Shown: positions 36,520-48,414 of the stretch, in pieces
How positions within the stretch are numbered: the stretch's first letter is position 1
How the letters are laid out: each line of letters starts with the position of its first letter
Source: Salvator merianae
Lineage: Eukaryota; Chordata; Lepidosauria; Squamata; Teiidae
Assembly: GCA_003586115.2 (NCBI GenBank)
Contig: QVOM02000112.1
Span: forward strand, 104,696,941-104,760,940
Reading direction: 5' to 3'
Length of the DNA stretch: 64,000 nucleotides
Notes under the pieces: generated by a model
Told to the model about the DNA's origin: nothing
The model's database searches: none
What the model saw: only the letters and a program-made list of their open reading frames with translations
Program-made: the position numbers and the translations under genes

Positions 36520-36860
36520 TAAGGTGTTTGAAAAAGATGGACCCAACTTGAAATTGCTTTATCTCTGCAACCACAAATCACCCATGAATGAAACTCTTAC
36601 CACTCTTCAAATCTGGGTGACCTCAAAACCAGAATCATGGCAGTAGTGACTTCAGTGGAAAAAGACACTTTGAGAGGCATTTAGGACGAATTCAACTATC
36701 AACTCGATGTTGTCCGTACAGCAGGTGGAGGGCACATAGAGCATTTACAAAATAGTTAGTAAAACTTGATAACTCATTAAACCGCTTGTAACTTGTTGTG
36801 TAATTGTAACAGGTTACCATCATGAAATATACTACTTTGAAATTGAGTCCAAACACCCTG
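36520..36860 (+). mobile_element. mariner/IS630-type element remnant, 341 bp
   Basis: Bounded by TA dinucleotides at 36518-36519 and 36861-36862. The right end read from the minus strand is CAGGGTGTTTGGAC, the typical Tc/mariner terminus, and the left end is the related TAAGGTGTTTGAAAAAG. The plus strand encodes a C-terminal transposase tail, EFNYQLDVVRTAGGGHIEHL, comparable with the 'YRLDVCRVT.GAHIEHL' tail of some mariner-like transposases. Most of the coding region is gone. Confidence 0.75.
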
Positions 36861-36862
36861 TA

Positions 36863-38180
36863 TTGTACCTAGAGTTCCAATATGGAAAAGAGAACAGGAG
36901 TGCTACCCCTTTAATTGTTGCTTAGAAGAGGGAATTTCAGCAGGTGCTGCCTGCATTATATCCTATACCTGCTGAAACTGTCTCTGCCTTTAAAGGTGTA
37001 GCATTTCAGTCTACTCTTCCATAAAACTTCCTCCTCTTCTACCAGCAGTGTAGGATTGCCATATTGAAGTCCCTACATCTTTAGGCAAATGTACCTTCTG
37101 CAGACTCCTCTCCGGTACAACTATTAGCAGTGCAGAACGCTGGTCTCTTTTACATATGGCGGCTCTATCAGTAGTGCTGTCATAGCAGATGTCCATGGTC
37201 CCCTATAGCAGAAATCCAAATTCAGTAGAGTCAGTTTGCCTTGATTTATGAGTGATGGAGTGGTCACTACCGTGTGATTAAAGTTTTTAAAAGACCATAA
37301 AGGGATGTATCTTATATAGGATACATCCAATAGGAGTAGGGCTCATTATTCCTTTTACAGGTTGTTGCATTTTAAAATAATATATGTCACGCAATGGATT
37401 TTTAGTATGCAAATAAAAAACAGGGAAACATCACATTGTTTTATTTTCCCGCAAAGAAATGTAATCTGAAATATCTGTCTTCAGTTTTATAAATACCTTT
37501 TACCATCATCTTACAATTTAAGGCTTTTTTAATTGTTTTCATCAGACATGACACTTGCTGGAGCCAGCATAGAATTCACTAACTATGAGGCTCTTCTGTT
37601 GTTGGTGTTACTGCTGCTATTGTTACCATGATCAACATCATTCTGTTTCTGGACCACTCATCATCTGAAGTCCTGTTAAGTGGTTTACAAAAGTCAATGA
37701 AACACACCACATAAAACAGCAAATGAACTGCAGTTCAAAGCATACATGTTTGAAGCAAGTCCCACTGAAATTCGCAGCAAACCACCTTTCCCTTCGTCTG
37801 CCATCCACTAGCTTCCACAGCAAATGAGCTTTCCAGGGGATTTATTCTTACGCTGCCCTCAAGCACATTTAAATTCCTCCTCCTAGCAATCCCCTTGCTT
37901 TGAGTGTCCACGAGGGTGGAATATCAGAGAACGTGGAGTGCTGAAGGAAGGTCCCTACTGTGTTTGAAATCTAACAGTGCACAAACAATTTGGTTTATGC
38001 TTCGTTTTCTCATTTTTTTCCTTCTGTTGTTTGCAGTTTCTTCTGTAACTGAAGCTTTTGTTCACTGCCTTTAAAGACTCCTTTTGGCAGAAATTAAGTC
38101 TGACATCATGAGAATAAGATTCTGGAGTAGGAAGAAAAACCAAAAGCCAGGTGATCTTTCCTAGTCAGAGCATTGAGACA
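36863..38180. other. Intergenic, nothing recognised
   Basis: No exon or repeat that I can name. The region lies upstream of the WASF3 promoter. Confidence 0.45.
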
Positions 38181-38182
38181 GG

Positions 38183-38362
38183 GGCCCTTTCTGCACTTGG
38201 CTTTATTCTGGATCATATCACAGAACAGAGACCTGCTATCCGCACACTAGTAGAGTTTATAGCAGGCCCTGCATGGGGCCGGCCATAGTTCCTACTAGCA
38301 TGCAGATGGCAGGTCCCTGTTCTGGGATATGATGCAGAATAAAGCCAAGTACAGAAAGGGCC
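38183..38362. mobile_element. Palindromic miniature inverted-repeat element, 180 bp
   Basis: The left arm GGCCCTTTCTGCACTTGGCT and following 'ttattctggatcatatc' is mirrored by the right arm, which on the minus strand reads GGCCCTTTCTGTACTTGGCT and 'ttattctgcatcatatc'. Inner arms (CAGAACAGAGACCTGC against GCAGGTCCCTGTTCTG) also pair. The terminus is related to GGGCCTGTTTGCACTTT of the elements at 46.9 and 48.4 kb. No clear target-site duplication. Confidence 0.8.
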
Positions 38363-38970
38363 AGAGAGTAGCATTAAATCCACCTGAAGCTAGTTGCTAG
38401 TGAGTCTTCAGCCTGTCTGAAAAAATCGAGGCTGGTAAGAACTAAAGTCTTCCAGTTACCACTTCAACCCTTCCTGGAAGAGCAGAAGTATAAGGATTTC
38501 TAAGAGAGCACAAACTAAAGATAGACAGGTAGCTGAGTCACTGGATCCTCCCTGGTGTATTAAGGTCCATGTTGTGACTGATTAAAAGTAAGCAGCTTGG
38601 CCTATTTGCTGGTATAGCTGTATAAGCACATAGTCCTTTACCTATTTGTGTCCTGGCTGTTTTGTATACGAATATCTAGGGCTCTTGTCTTGACAAATTA
38701 CTGTTACCTACCAAATACACATTCCACCAATATGCATATATTCAGCCTTTTAATTAATAACAAATTTGAACATGTATGTATATAGGCCATCAACATAGCC
38801 ATAATCTGTCTCTCAATGAGTTACAGAATATTGATGTGTATGAGGTGAATTGTGTGATACCTTTTTTATATGTATTTAGATGACAGGTGAAGACGCACCT
38901 CTATACCTTAGCCTTTGACTGAGGGAACAGCGTAGAGTCTAGATCATGAGAAGTAATTATCCCTCTTTAC
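38363..38970. other. Intergenic, nothing recognised
   Basis: No gene or nameable repeat. Confidence 0.45.
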
Positions 38971-38974
38971 CCTG

Positions 38975-39042
38975 CCTTGGACAGACCTCATCTGGAGTAC
39001 TGGGTCCAGTTCTGGGCACTCCAATTTTAAAAAAAGACATTG
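38975..39042 (+). mobile_element. CR1 LINE, left piece of a split copy
   Basis: The phrase 'gacctcatctggagtactgg', 'gtccagttctgggcactcca' and 'attttaaaaaaagacattg' is the CR1 region encoding RPHLEYCVQFWAPQFKKDI. It stops abruptly and resumes at 40584 with 'tagagcaagttcaaaagagg', the very next part of CR1. Confidence 0.85.
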
Positions 39043-40583
39043 AGGGTATATTCCAACACATCATTTAATCAATTTACAGGCCGTCTTCAGTTCAGATGCA
39101 AACTTGATCTTGCCTTTTCGTAGTTTTTCTGGACTAGATTGCCGAAATCCAGATTACTTTGCATTCGGATTTAATGAATTCTCAACCCATTTCAGATCAC
39201 TAGCCCATTTTACTTTATGATGTGGGAATGTGGAAGGAGACTATTTGGGATGGACCATACTGTTTGGGGGGCATGCAGAGGGAGGACTCCCCATTTCCTG
39301 CTGTCCAATCACGGACTTTGTTGTAGGCACTGTACTTGGGAGGGTGGGAACCGCGGCCAGCAGGGGTAGGAGGGTAGGGAGCACAATATTTCCTTCTGCC
39401 TCCTTTATCCCCCCTTCCACCACTGCCAAGAGAAAAAGCCATCCTCCATTTTCCTTTGCCAATCTGCAGTCTTTCCTCCTCCTTTATTCCCCATTTGGCA
39501 CTGCCAGAAAGAAATTAACGGCTTCGTCCACTTCGATCTGTTGATTAAACAAAAAAATAGAGTTTTGCGCAAAACCACCACAGCAAACTTCAGGCAGTGA
39601 CATGGTTCGCTGCAGGCTGCATGCTAGGGAAGGAGGGTACCACAGCCACCTGGCCAGCTGGAGAAAACAGTGGGCTGAGGTGGAGAAGGCAGTTCCAAAA
39701 TGCATTTGTTGCTCCTGGTTGCTCCCCCTTCTCCTGCAGCCTGGAGACCTTCTCTCTCACTTTTGCATAAAAACGCAGCAGCACAACAACAACAACATTA
39801 AGGTAAGTCAAGGTTACACGCAGCTTCTGATCTTGAGCACTTTCAGGGGACGGACACCATGAGAGTGTGTTAATTCAAAACGCTGTGCCTGTTGCGGGTT
39901 GTAGTCCTCTTGCCCAAACAGATAACTCACTCACTATTAATTTTGCCATTGGGACCACACAACTACATAGTGGGACACATGCTGTTGTGGATGTCTTGGG
40001 GGGAGGTGAGGAGGAGTTCATTTGCTGGCCACTAACTTCACCATCACAGCAATGGAGCCCCCCACACATTCCCCACTCTTCCCTGACCTCTCCCTACTTT
40101 TGTGCGACTCTTAAATTGTGCAACTGCACAAAAGTGCAATTACAAAGGAGCAGAAATCGTGATCTGCTGTTTAAGAAGCTTTATCATGCGGTAGAATCAA
40201 AATTCTGCTTGTGTAGATACAGGCTGGAGGGGGAGAAGGAGCAAACGGCGAATGGCTAGTAACACCGCCAAGTGAATCCCATGTTCTGAGATGGCAGCAG
40301 GGACATATGGAGGGCGGAGCTTGACTTGCACACTCCTGTGAAGTCAGGATTTGAACATTGGGACTGCAGCCAATCACTGACTGCACAGGGAGGGGAATTT
40401 GGCAAGGGGTGGAGACAGAAAAGGTACAGTTTCCCTATGCCAAGCATGGGAAACATCAGTGTGAGAATGAGCAAGTCTCACTTGAGTCTGTGTTAAAATG
40501 CAAATGTGGGAACGATCAGAAGACGAACTCAGTCTTCGTATTCTTCTGATAATGGATTAAATTTACAATGTCAGACTGTGGCC
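39043..40583. mobile_element. Unidentified insertion of about 1.54 kb splitting a CR1 copy
   Basis: The insertion lies between CR1 halves. The flanks AGACATTG (39035-39042) and TGACATAG (40584-40591) match at 6 of 8 bases and could be a worn 8-bp target-site duplication. The ends may be weak inverted repeats: AGGGTATATTCC...TTTAATC against AGGCCACAGTCTGACA...TTTAATC. The interior shows partial inverted similarity ('gtccaatcacggac' against 'gcagccaatcactgac') and phrases with TTCGTA/TACGAA. No transposase or other protein was recognised. A large non-autonomous DNA transposon is the best guess. Confidence 0.55.
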
Positions 40584-41030
40584 TGACATAGTAGAGCAAG
40601 TTCAAAAGAGGGCTACAAAAATGGTGAGTGGTCTGCTAACCATGTCCTATGGGGAACAGTTAAAGGGTCTAGGAATGTTTAGCCTGTAGAAGAGAAGACT
40701 GAGAGGAGACATGATAGCTGTTTTCAAGTATCTGATGGGCTGTCACAGTGGAGAAGGATTGGACGAGAGGGAAGGACTAGAAATGATGGGACGAAACTTC
40801 AAGGGAGTAGATACAGCCTAGATATTAGAAAAAACGTTCTGACTGTAAGGGCAATCAGTCATTGGAACAGGTTGCCACAGGAGGTAGTGAGCTGTCCTTT
40901 GCTGGATGTCTTCAAGCAGAGGCTAGACAGACATCTGCCTGGGACAGTTTAGTGACTCCTGCATTGAGCAGGGGGTTGCACTCCATTATCCTGGCAACCC
41001 CTTCCAACTCTATGATTCTGTGATTCTATC
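40584..41030 (+). mobile_element. CR1 LINE, right piece with complete 3' end
   Basis: Encodes, with stops, MVSGLLTMSYGEQLKGLGMF, KRRLRGDMIAVFKYLMGCHS and NRLPQEVV-like segments, then the CR1 3' UTR 'ggggttgcactccattatcc' and 'ccaactctatgattctgtgattctat', the typical octamer-type CR1 terminus. Together with 38975-39042 it forms one copy. Confidence 0.9.
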
Positions 41031-41141
41031 CCCTTCCAGTGAAGGCACTGTCACCATTTTAACTAACTAATTAAATAAATAAATAAATATTCTTTCCTTC
41101 CAGACTCTTCAAACTGTTTTACTTACTTTGAAGGAGAGTAT

Positions 41142-41169
41142 CTGATTGATTGATTGATTGATTGATTGA
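41142..41169 (+). repeat. (GATT)n microsatellite
   Basis: About seven copies of TGAT/GATT in a row. Confidence 0.95.
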
Positions 41170-41177
41170 CTGAAGTA

Positions 41178-41290
41178 ATTAATATTTATTTATTAGACTT
41201 ATATACCATGGATTTCAAATGCCTCTATGGAGTTTACATATTAAACAATAACAAACAATGAATTAAAGACAAAATGAAACACACATAATG
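41178..41290 (-). repeat. 3' tail of an L2-type LINE or tail-sharing SINE
   Basis: Contains 'taatatttatttattagact', TATATACCATGGATTTCAAA and 'tgcctctatggagtttacat', a diverged version of the reversed L2-like tail. Confidence 0.5.
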
Positions 41291-42224
41291 CCCTTTACAA
41301 TAATATTGGGTGATACTGCTTGTAAATGAATAATGCACAGTCAGCCAGGAGCATGGACTGGGATGGCAGTGGCAGCAGATTAGAATTGATTGTGATTAGA
41401 AGTCTCCTTCTGATTTCTCTGCTCTCCATTTTGGTCTGCTGTGGATTGGGGAAATCAAAAGAAGGCTTCTAATTAGAGCCTCACCCTTCCCACATAGAAA
41501 TGGATCTCAACCTTTTGCAGTCAATATGTTAAAATAAAAATGAATAATAAAACTATACCCTAAGAATTTAATGAAAATAATAGGCCAAAGTACTAATTTC
41601 AGCAGTGACTTCATCAGTGACCTGCTAATACTATCAGTGACCTGCTAATACCTGAGCACACAAATATATCCAATGCAGGCACTGAGAATTCCCTGAAACT
41701 GCTATCTGCCTTATTTCAGATAGCAGATGATGGACACAGAAGAAAAAAAAAATTTTCCTGGGCTGCCAACAGATGGATCTCTGCAAGCAATAACATGAGC
41801 AGGATCTGAGGATCTCAGCAGGCCAAGTTGGAAGGAAATGATCCTTCGCATAACCTGTATTTGAACAGTTTAAAGCTGTGTGTTCTCAATAAATCTTTAA
41901 GTCTACCTTATAAATAAACTAGCAGACAGCTCAACTCTTTGGGGAAGGTATTGCATATTAATAGCATGCAGCTCCCCTGAGCACCCCAGCCATGCATTTT
42001 TGCACAAGCTGCAGCTTCCAAGTCAAACTTAGTATGGTAATGAGACTCTAGCATTGAGGTTGCTAATGCATGTATCATTGTCTAGGCTCTCTTTGTCCAG
42101 ATCCAAAGAAGATGAAGTATCATCCAAAGATGGTAAAAACTTCTCTTAGCTATTTATTGTGTGCATAATCAAAAATTCTGGGAGCATGGTTTCAGAGCTG
42201 CCAGTCTGCACAATGAAAAGAAGT
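41291..42224. other. Intergenic, nothing recognised
   Basis: A short tandem duplication of 'tcagtgacctgctaatac' occurs at 41615-41652. Nothing else noted. Confidence 0.45.
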
Positions 42225-42480
42225 AAGAACATAACAAATGCCCTGCTTTAACAGACCAGTGGCTCATCTGGTCAAGCAACCTGTTTCCACAGTGGCAATC
42301 AATTGCATATGAAACTCCCAAGCAAGGCATAATAATTCATACCTTGCCCTGCTCACCGTCTCCCAGCAGGCAGTCCACAAAGCAAAGTATTCCATACCTG
42401 ACATCATTTCACTGGGCACCTGAAAGCAGCACTGGAAGCCCTGCCAAAACAGTGCCAACCAGCAAATTCAGAGTTGTGTG
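42225..42480 (-). mobile_element. CR1-type LINE 3' end
   Basis: Reversed 3' terminus 'aagaacataacaaatgccct' followed by 'ccagtggctcatctggtcaa' and 'cctgtttccacagtgg'. It is related to the copy at 58915-59035. Confidence 0.75.
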
Positions 42481-42589
42481 GGGATAGATTTCTGCAAATG
42501 CAGAGGACCTAAATGGAGGTCAGCTGCAGTTCCTCCCACTTCAGGACAGGTTGCCTAGAGCAAGTTACCATGGTGTGTGATAGCCCTTG

Positions 42590-43930
42590 GGCAGTGCAGA
42601 AACAGCTTAAGGTTCCAACTTTTTCAACCATGCCTCATAGGGAAGTCCTTCTAGACCGTTTACCATTTTAGCCTGCTTCTTTTCACTGTTTTTAATTCCA
42701 CTATATTCATTTTGAGTTGTGGAGATCAAAACCGTACACAGATTCCAGGTGCAGTTACGCCATTGCTTTGTATGAGATCGTTATAATATTAGTGGTTTTA
42801 CTGTCAATACAGTTTCTTATACCCCTACTATGCTGTTTGCCGTTTATAAAGCCAATGTGCACAAGGCTGATATTTTCACCAAGCTATAACTATGTTATGA
42901 TTTCTTTTTTAGGGAACTTATAGTTATCTCAAATCCCATTTTTTATGTGAAGCTAGGATTTTTTGCTCCGATATTCATCACTTTACAGTTTTTCATATTG
43001 AACAGCATTCTGTCTTTCTAGCTATGTTACCTGTTCCTCCATCATGCAGAGATCCTTTAGGAGCATTTTGCAGGCTCTTTTTATTTTTCCCACTTTGCCC
43101 AATTTGGTGCAATTAACAAACTTGTTCGTTTGACTGCTCCCCCCTGACTCTAGATTGTTATGTAAATATTAAAAAGAAGTTGTCCTAGTACAGATTCTTG
43201 GGACTTCATTATTATAGCTGTATTATGAGAAATGTCCATTTACTCCTATATTCTGCTTTCCATTTGTTAACCAGTTGGTTATCTATAAGAGAACCTGTCT
43301 TCTTATTCCGTGGCCGTTGAGTTTATTTTAAGAAGTGCTTTGATGAGGAATTTTATTAAAAGCTTCTTGAAACTCCAAGTAGATAAAGTCTACTGAATCA
43401 TCTGTATCTGTATGTTTATATACGCTGTCAAAAAAACTCTAAAAGAGTAATTAGCCAGGACTTCCAGAAACCATGTTGGCTACTCTTGAGCAAGACCTGT
43501 TTTTCTATATTTTTGGAAATTTTATCTGTAATAATTGTTTCAACAATCTACCCTGGGACAGGTACTGAGCTGACAGGCCTACAATTTCCAAGGCCTTCCT
43601 TGAGGCTTTTTAAAATTAGAGTTACATTGGCCAGTTCCAGTCCTCAGCTAGAGCTGATGAGCTTAGCAACAAATTGCGTATTTTGGTTAAGAGGCCCTCA
43701 ATCTCTCATTTGAGTTCTTTAGTAACTTTTGGATGAATACACTCTAGGTCTGATTTGTTTGTTTTTAATTTATCAGTAAGACTTACCACTTTTTCTCTTA
43801 AAATAGTTTGCCTTTGTTCATCAAACCTTCCTCCTGAGAAAATTAGCTAAGGCTTAGGGATCTGCCCCAGATTCTCTTTGAAGACAGACACGGAATTAAT
43901 TCAGCTGGTCCTCAGTTTCTTTCTCCTCTT
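42590..43930 (-). mobile_element. Old CR1-type LINE, RT region
   Basis: The plus-strand phrases correspond to reversed CR1 blocks in order: 'cctcatagggaagtccttct' (post-RT), 'ttgtggagatcaaaaccgtacacag' (FWAPQ region), 'ctttacagtttttcatattg' (CKVLHLG region), 'gttatctataagagaacctg' and 'ccatgttggctactc' (HGF region), and 'ggtactgagctgacaggcct' (RPVSL region). All frames are broken. It is the most diverged LINE of this kind in the window. Confidence 0.75.
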
Positions 43931-45100
43931 TTAGTACACCCTTGGGTCTCTCAGATTCCAGGGGATTAATGGTGTTTCCCACTGGCCTCCTGCTTCTACT
44001 GTTATTTAAAGATTTTTTAAATTATTGTCTTTATGGTTTTGTCAATATGCTCCACAATTTTTATTTTTGGTTCTCTTGCGGACTGCTTATCAAACTTTGT
44101 GTTCCCTTTTGTTTTCTTCATTAGGACAAGGCTTTCAATTTCTGAAGGATGTTTTCTTAAATCTAATAGCTTTCTTGATATTGCTAGTCAACCATCCTGA
44201 CCACATATTACCTTTGTGGTTCCTTTTATAATCTTTGGAATATACTGTGACTAAGCTCAATTATTGCTCTATTATTAATTAACATCCAACATTTGTGGAG
44301 AGCTTTTGCTCCCCAAACTTTCCTTCCAGCTATTACGAAATATATGTTAAAAAAACCATATAGCTAAAGCATAGAAAACAGAAAACGGAAGGATAAGTTA
44401 GCATTTTTGAACTACAGGGCTAGTTCTAGGCACCATATCCAGCTTAGCTTTATGAGGTAGTGTGACCAGGAAACGCATTCCACTTTTAGGTGAGCAGACC
44501 GTGACATTCAGGTACAAAATTGGTGTTTTGAACATATCAGATTTAATTGGCAGCTTTTCTTTGCCATCCTGGCGTGATCTGAAATACATGCTAGCCTTTG
44601 TTAGGAACATTTCCCTTGCAACATCAGAAATATCACATCCTCAGGGTGCATTTTTGAGTGTAAAAGAAGGGTTTCTGCACCTGTGGATATGTGTCCCAAA
44701 GCAAAAGACCCAAGAAGATTGGGCTATGGCTGCTGTATGTGTTTGTGTGTGGGCACTCACATCTCCAGGAGCTGACCTCTGCTTGCTGAAATTACTTTCT
44801 GAGCCAAAGACAGAGCTTGTGAGCTTTCCTATTGTTGTAGAGGTTTGGAGTGTCTCAACTTTGCAACATGCATTAGCACCTGTTTGAGTATAGTTAGCTG
44901 GGCTTTAGTGTGGTAATCAGCTAATTATAACATCCTGCTTGTCTTGTCTGGGGGGATATTATTACTTATAATATCCTTATAATATCCTTTGAGGTTGCCA
45001 GATTCTCTTCCTTGTTGGTTGCCAGCATCATCTGGCATTTCAGTGTGAAGTTAACCAGAGTGCTGGAACTTTGGCTGATCCTAGGCTCTCTGTTTGGAGA
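43931..45100. other. Intergenic, unidentified
   Basis: An open frame of 141 codons on the plus strand at 44462-44887 has no recognisable domain and no support from splice or promoter signals. Confidence 0.35.
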
Positions 45101-45101
45101 T

Positions 45102-45892
45102 TTAAGCTAAACACCCCTGAACCAACTGAGCAGAGCCTTGAGCCTTTCTAATAATCCTTCTGGAACTCAATCCTGTCACCGGAGAGGTAGTATCCCCTTT
45201 CTTCATTCTTTTCTCATACTCCGCCAGGGTAAAAACAACTTTCCCTTTACAGTACAAAAGAAAGTAGCAGTCTCTTGGCAGCAGGACGTGATTGGTTCTA
45301 AAATACCATGTGTCCTCCAATCAAGGAAAAGATGTTCCCTCTTGCTCTTTGCACTATAATTCTGCTGAATCATCACTCGATCAATTGAATGCTTCTCTTG
45401 CTGCTAGAGTCATTTTGCCATTTTGCTAATTCCCACTGCTTCTTTGTGTCCTTGCGTAGAAAGGATTCATTTGGGCTTATTCTAAGCTTTAAAGAAATAT
45501 CATTGTATTCCAATTGCCCAGATTATTTCCATTTCCCTGAGAATCGGCTATCCATTTAGGGTCTGTTAAACCAAACCTCAAGTTCTAAAAGATCTTGTTC
45601 ATGAGAACTGTCGGGATGCATGTCTTAGGCAGTCCTTGTAACACAGTTTCCTTTTGCTTTTAAGAAGTGTGGTAGAATCAATGGAAGATTTCCAGCTGTA
45701 GCCTTCTTCTGCCTTGGCTATCATCCTCCACCACAGTCCTGATCCATAGGCAACCCCTGGATTTACCTTTACCAGCCTTTCCTTTAAATCTTCTTGAAAT
45801 TTTTCAGTAGTGACATTCCGTGGCATTTTGTTGCTAGGGATATAAATTACGCTTGAAGACTTGTTTTGAAAAAAGTGGGGGAAAAGAAACAA
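45102..45892 (-). other. Unrecognised coding-like remnant
   Basis: Two minus-strand frames (45892-45599 and 45320-45102) have a natural-looking composition. The first contains MPRNVTTEKFQEDLKERLVK, then VNPGVAYGSGLWWRMIAKAE; the second contains EDTWYFRTNHVLLPRDCYF and VVFTLAEYEKRMKKGD. A stretch between them (about 45390-45470) reads LRISPNESFLRKDTKKQWEL. I do not recognise any family. It may be a decayed transposon or retroelement protein or chance. No splice sites or start context support a live gene. Confidence 0.25.
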
Positions 45893-46850
45893 ATGTGATT
45901 TATCTTGAGGAACAACATCTTAGGAAAATAAAGTGTTTCAGTCTAGGCTGCACAAAATGTTGCTAAGCATGTTGTAGTCTCGCAGTATCTACAGAAAATG
46001 AAATAAATGTTCTATTTCCAATATGAGTATAAAATTACCTAAGCAAGTCACTTTCCTCCTAATAGTCTAGAAAAATAGAACTGCCGCAATGTCAGTTAAG
46101 CATAGATTTTATTCCCCCTGCTGTGAAAGATGTGATTGGCAAGAATGTGCTTGTAAGGCTGCTTTGCTTTGTGTCAAGGGACAAATTATCAATAGCTGAG
46201 CTCTGTGATCAGTGAAGTGTTCATTTTAAGCATTGTGATGTTTGATGTGTTCACACTGTGATTACTGACAGATACTATTGATTTTTTTTTCTAATGACCC
46301 ATCTGGGGGGGGTGGGGAAGCAAATCTGTGTGGCTTATATACACCTTTTCACACCACACATTTAAATATGAAATCTAACATTTTTTTATGTTAAAGGTAT
46401 ACAGCAATCATGTCTGTGATACAGAAATCATTTATTCTTCCAAAACTTTGAGTGCAGCAGCTGCCTATCGTAAGCCATCTATTGGAGACTGCTAGGGTGA
46501 AGCTTTTCTGAAAGCCTCCCTTTCATTTCCAAGAGCTCTCAAAGATCAAAGGGAAGCTTCCAATGGGAGCCTACCTCTTCTCCTTCTGCTCCTATGAAGG
46601 TACTCTACAAACCTCCACTTAAAAGCTGACTTCATTACTACCGTTAATTGGATTTGAGGATTGTGTCCTATGGTCAGGAATAGAAAAAAAAAATCATGTT
46701 TATGTGACCATAAATTAAACTTCGGTTAAACATTGTCTGTCCAAAAGCGAGAGAGGTACAAACAGATGATGAAAATATGGTTAGATGTGAGGACTGCTCA
46801 GAGAGACACAAGCAAACAGGGAAGATTGCACAAGTCAGAAAGTTCAAACT
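45893..46850. other. Intergenic, nothing recognised
   Basis: No gene or repeat named. A G-run occurs at about 46305-46316. Confidence 0.45.
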
Positions 46851-46852
46851 TT

Positions 46853-47319
46853 GGGCCTGTTTGCACTTTCCAGCTTAGAATGGTAGACTCCAACCATTCT
46901 AAGCTGGAACAGCCCCTGTGGTGTGGCAGTCATCTGCACTGTGAGGGCTGGAACAGCCCAGAACCAGGCTTCCAGCACCCACAGTGTGAATGCTGGCCAC
47001 CCAACGTAACAACGGCCTCAGATATATCCTGCCACTACCACAGTGACTGGGGATGCAGTGACTGGGGATGCACAGCCACAGAGCAGAGCGGTGCAGCACA
47101 GCCTGCAGTTTTCGCAACTGGAAGTAGGTGTGAACGCTGTGTACCAAGAGCAGACCAGCTGCTTCCAGTACAGTTGTGGACGATGATTTAGTTGTCCACA
47201 GCTAGTAGCTTTCAGGAGCATCTGCAAACACTCCTGAATGCTTGGGCCTCCACAGAACACGGATGCACTGTGCTAGTGAGCATCCAGACGCTCACTAGCA
47301 CTAAAGTGTGAACAGGCCC
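46853..47319. mobile_element. Miniature inverted-repeat element, GGGCCTGTTTGCAC family
   Basis: Left end GGGCCTGTTTGCACTTTCC; the right end on the minus strand is GGGCCTGTTCACACTTTAG. Inside, CAGCTTAGAATGG pairs with CCATTCTAAGCTG around an 8-10-nt loop (46872-46906), and a 'gactggggatgcagt' tandem pair lies at 47042-47072. No protein is recognisable, and no target-site duplication could be seen. Confidence 0.75.
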
Positions 47320-47483
47320 TGTATGAACTGATGTTTCTATGCCAGTGCCAGGATTCTCTGGATCAAGAAGTGTCCAGCTTACAAACTATTGTCAAAAAAT
47401 TAATCTGTAAGATAAGTTGACTGGAACATAGAAGCATACTTTCTTATGAGTGGCAACTTCTGTGGGCAAGCTGACATTCTTAA

Positions 47484-47592
47484 GGCTGCATCCAGATGTG
47501 GCTTACTTATTCCACTATTTTTGGATACTGGGAGTAGTTTATTCCAGGATATCCAAAAATAGTGGAATACATAAGCAACATCTGGATGCAGC
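47484..47592. mobile_element. Nearly perfectly palindromic MITE, 109 bp
   Basis: Outer arms GCTGCATCCAGATGT and, on the other strand, GCTGCATCCAGATGTT; inner arms TATTCCACTATTTTTGGATA and its exact reverse complement. About 43 bp on each side pair with only a few mismatches around a loop of about 22 nt. A relative of 135 bp lies at 59265-59400. Confidence 0.85.
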
Positions 47593-48414
47593 ACGGGAGT
47601 GCTGTCTCTGTTATATAGCTCTATACGCCCATCCCTGTGTTTTGTGCAAAGGGGAGACTTATGCTGAGATCATACATTGTCAGATTGGTGACATGAAAAT
47701 TATGCAGCTCCTATGGGCACTACAACAGAGGGTTGTACAGAAGCCATACAGTACTTTCCACATGGCATACAATTTGATATGGTCAGTATATGCCATTTGT
47801 AGAAATGGGGGGTACAGGTTTCCATGTGCCATTTGCCTCCCAGCATGATCATGCTTCATCACTGTGAGACAAGGGTGAGCAAGGCCCTTCATTACAGAGA
47901 TCTGTTTGTGTATATGGATGCTTATGTCAGATATTTGTAACTTGTGGAGTGACTGTACCTGGATCCATTTCAGTATCTCTCTGGACCAGGGTTTGTCATG
48001 CTTATTGCCTTGTTTGCAGCAGTGGCTGCCGGTTTTAAGGGCGGGTGTTAGTAACCTGCAGAAAGTGCACAATTGCTGTTCGCAGGGCCTCCGGGCCTCC
48101 GTACTGTCGCAGCATATCTGGAGGCATCTCTGTACTCCACATGGGGCTGCCCAAGTCAGTTCAGATATCGCACGTGGTACTGAATGCTGCCTGACAGTTT
48201 TCAATTGCCCAGCCACAGTATTATGCTCTAGTCAGGATGGAGTCTGAAGGCAGGTGGAGCGCCCACCTTGTTGAAGCAAAATTGGTTTTAGCCTAATCAG
48301 TGGATGGATAAACGTGAGGCAACTGCATGCATGTTGTATTGTTTGGCTGGTTATAATGTCAAGAAAATGCATTTCTAAAATACTTAAGTTTATTTCGAGA
48401 CTTAGAACAAGATA
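47593..48414. other. DNA between two inverted-repeat elements, unidentified
   Basis: It contains long open frames on both strands (178 codons on the minus strand at 48216-47680), but neither has a recognisable domain. It could be the interior of a larger element spanning 46853-49083. Confidence 0.35.

Noticed and set aside
44462..44887. A 141-codon open frame
   Set aside because: No recognisable domain, no splice or promoter context, and composition not distinct from noncoding DNA.
47680..48216. A 178-codon minus-strand frame as a gene or transposase
   Set aside because: An overlapping open frame exists on the other strand and no family motif such as DDE or HTH could be found.
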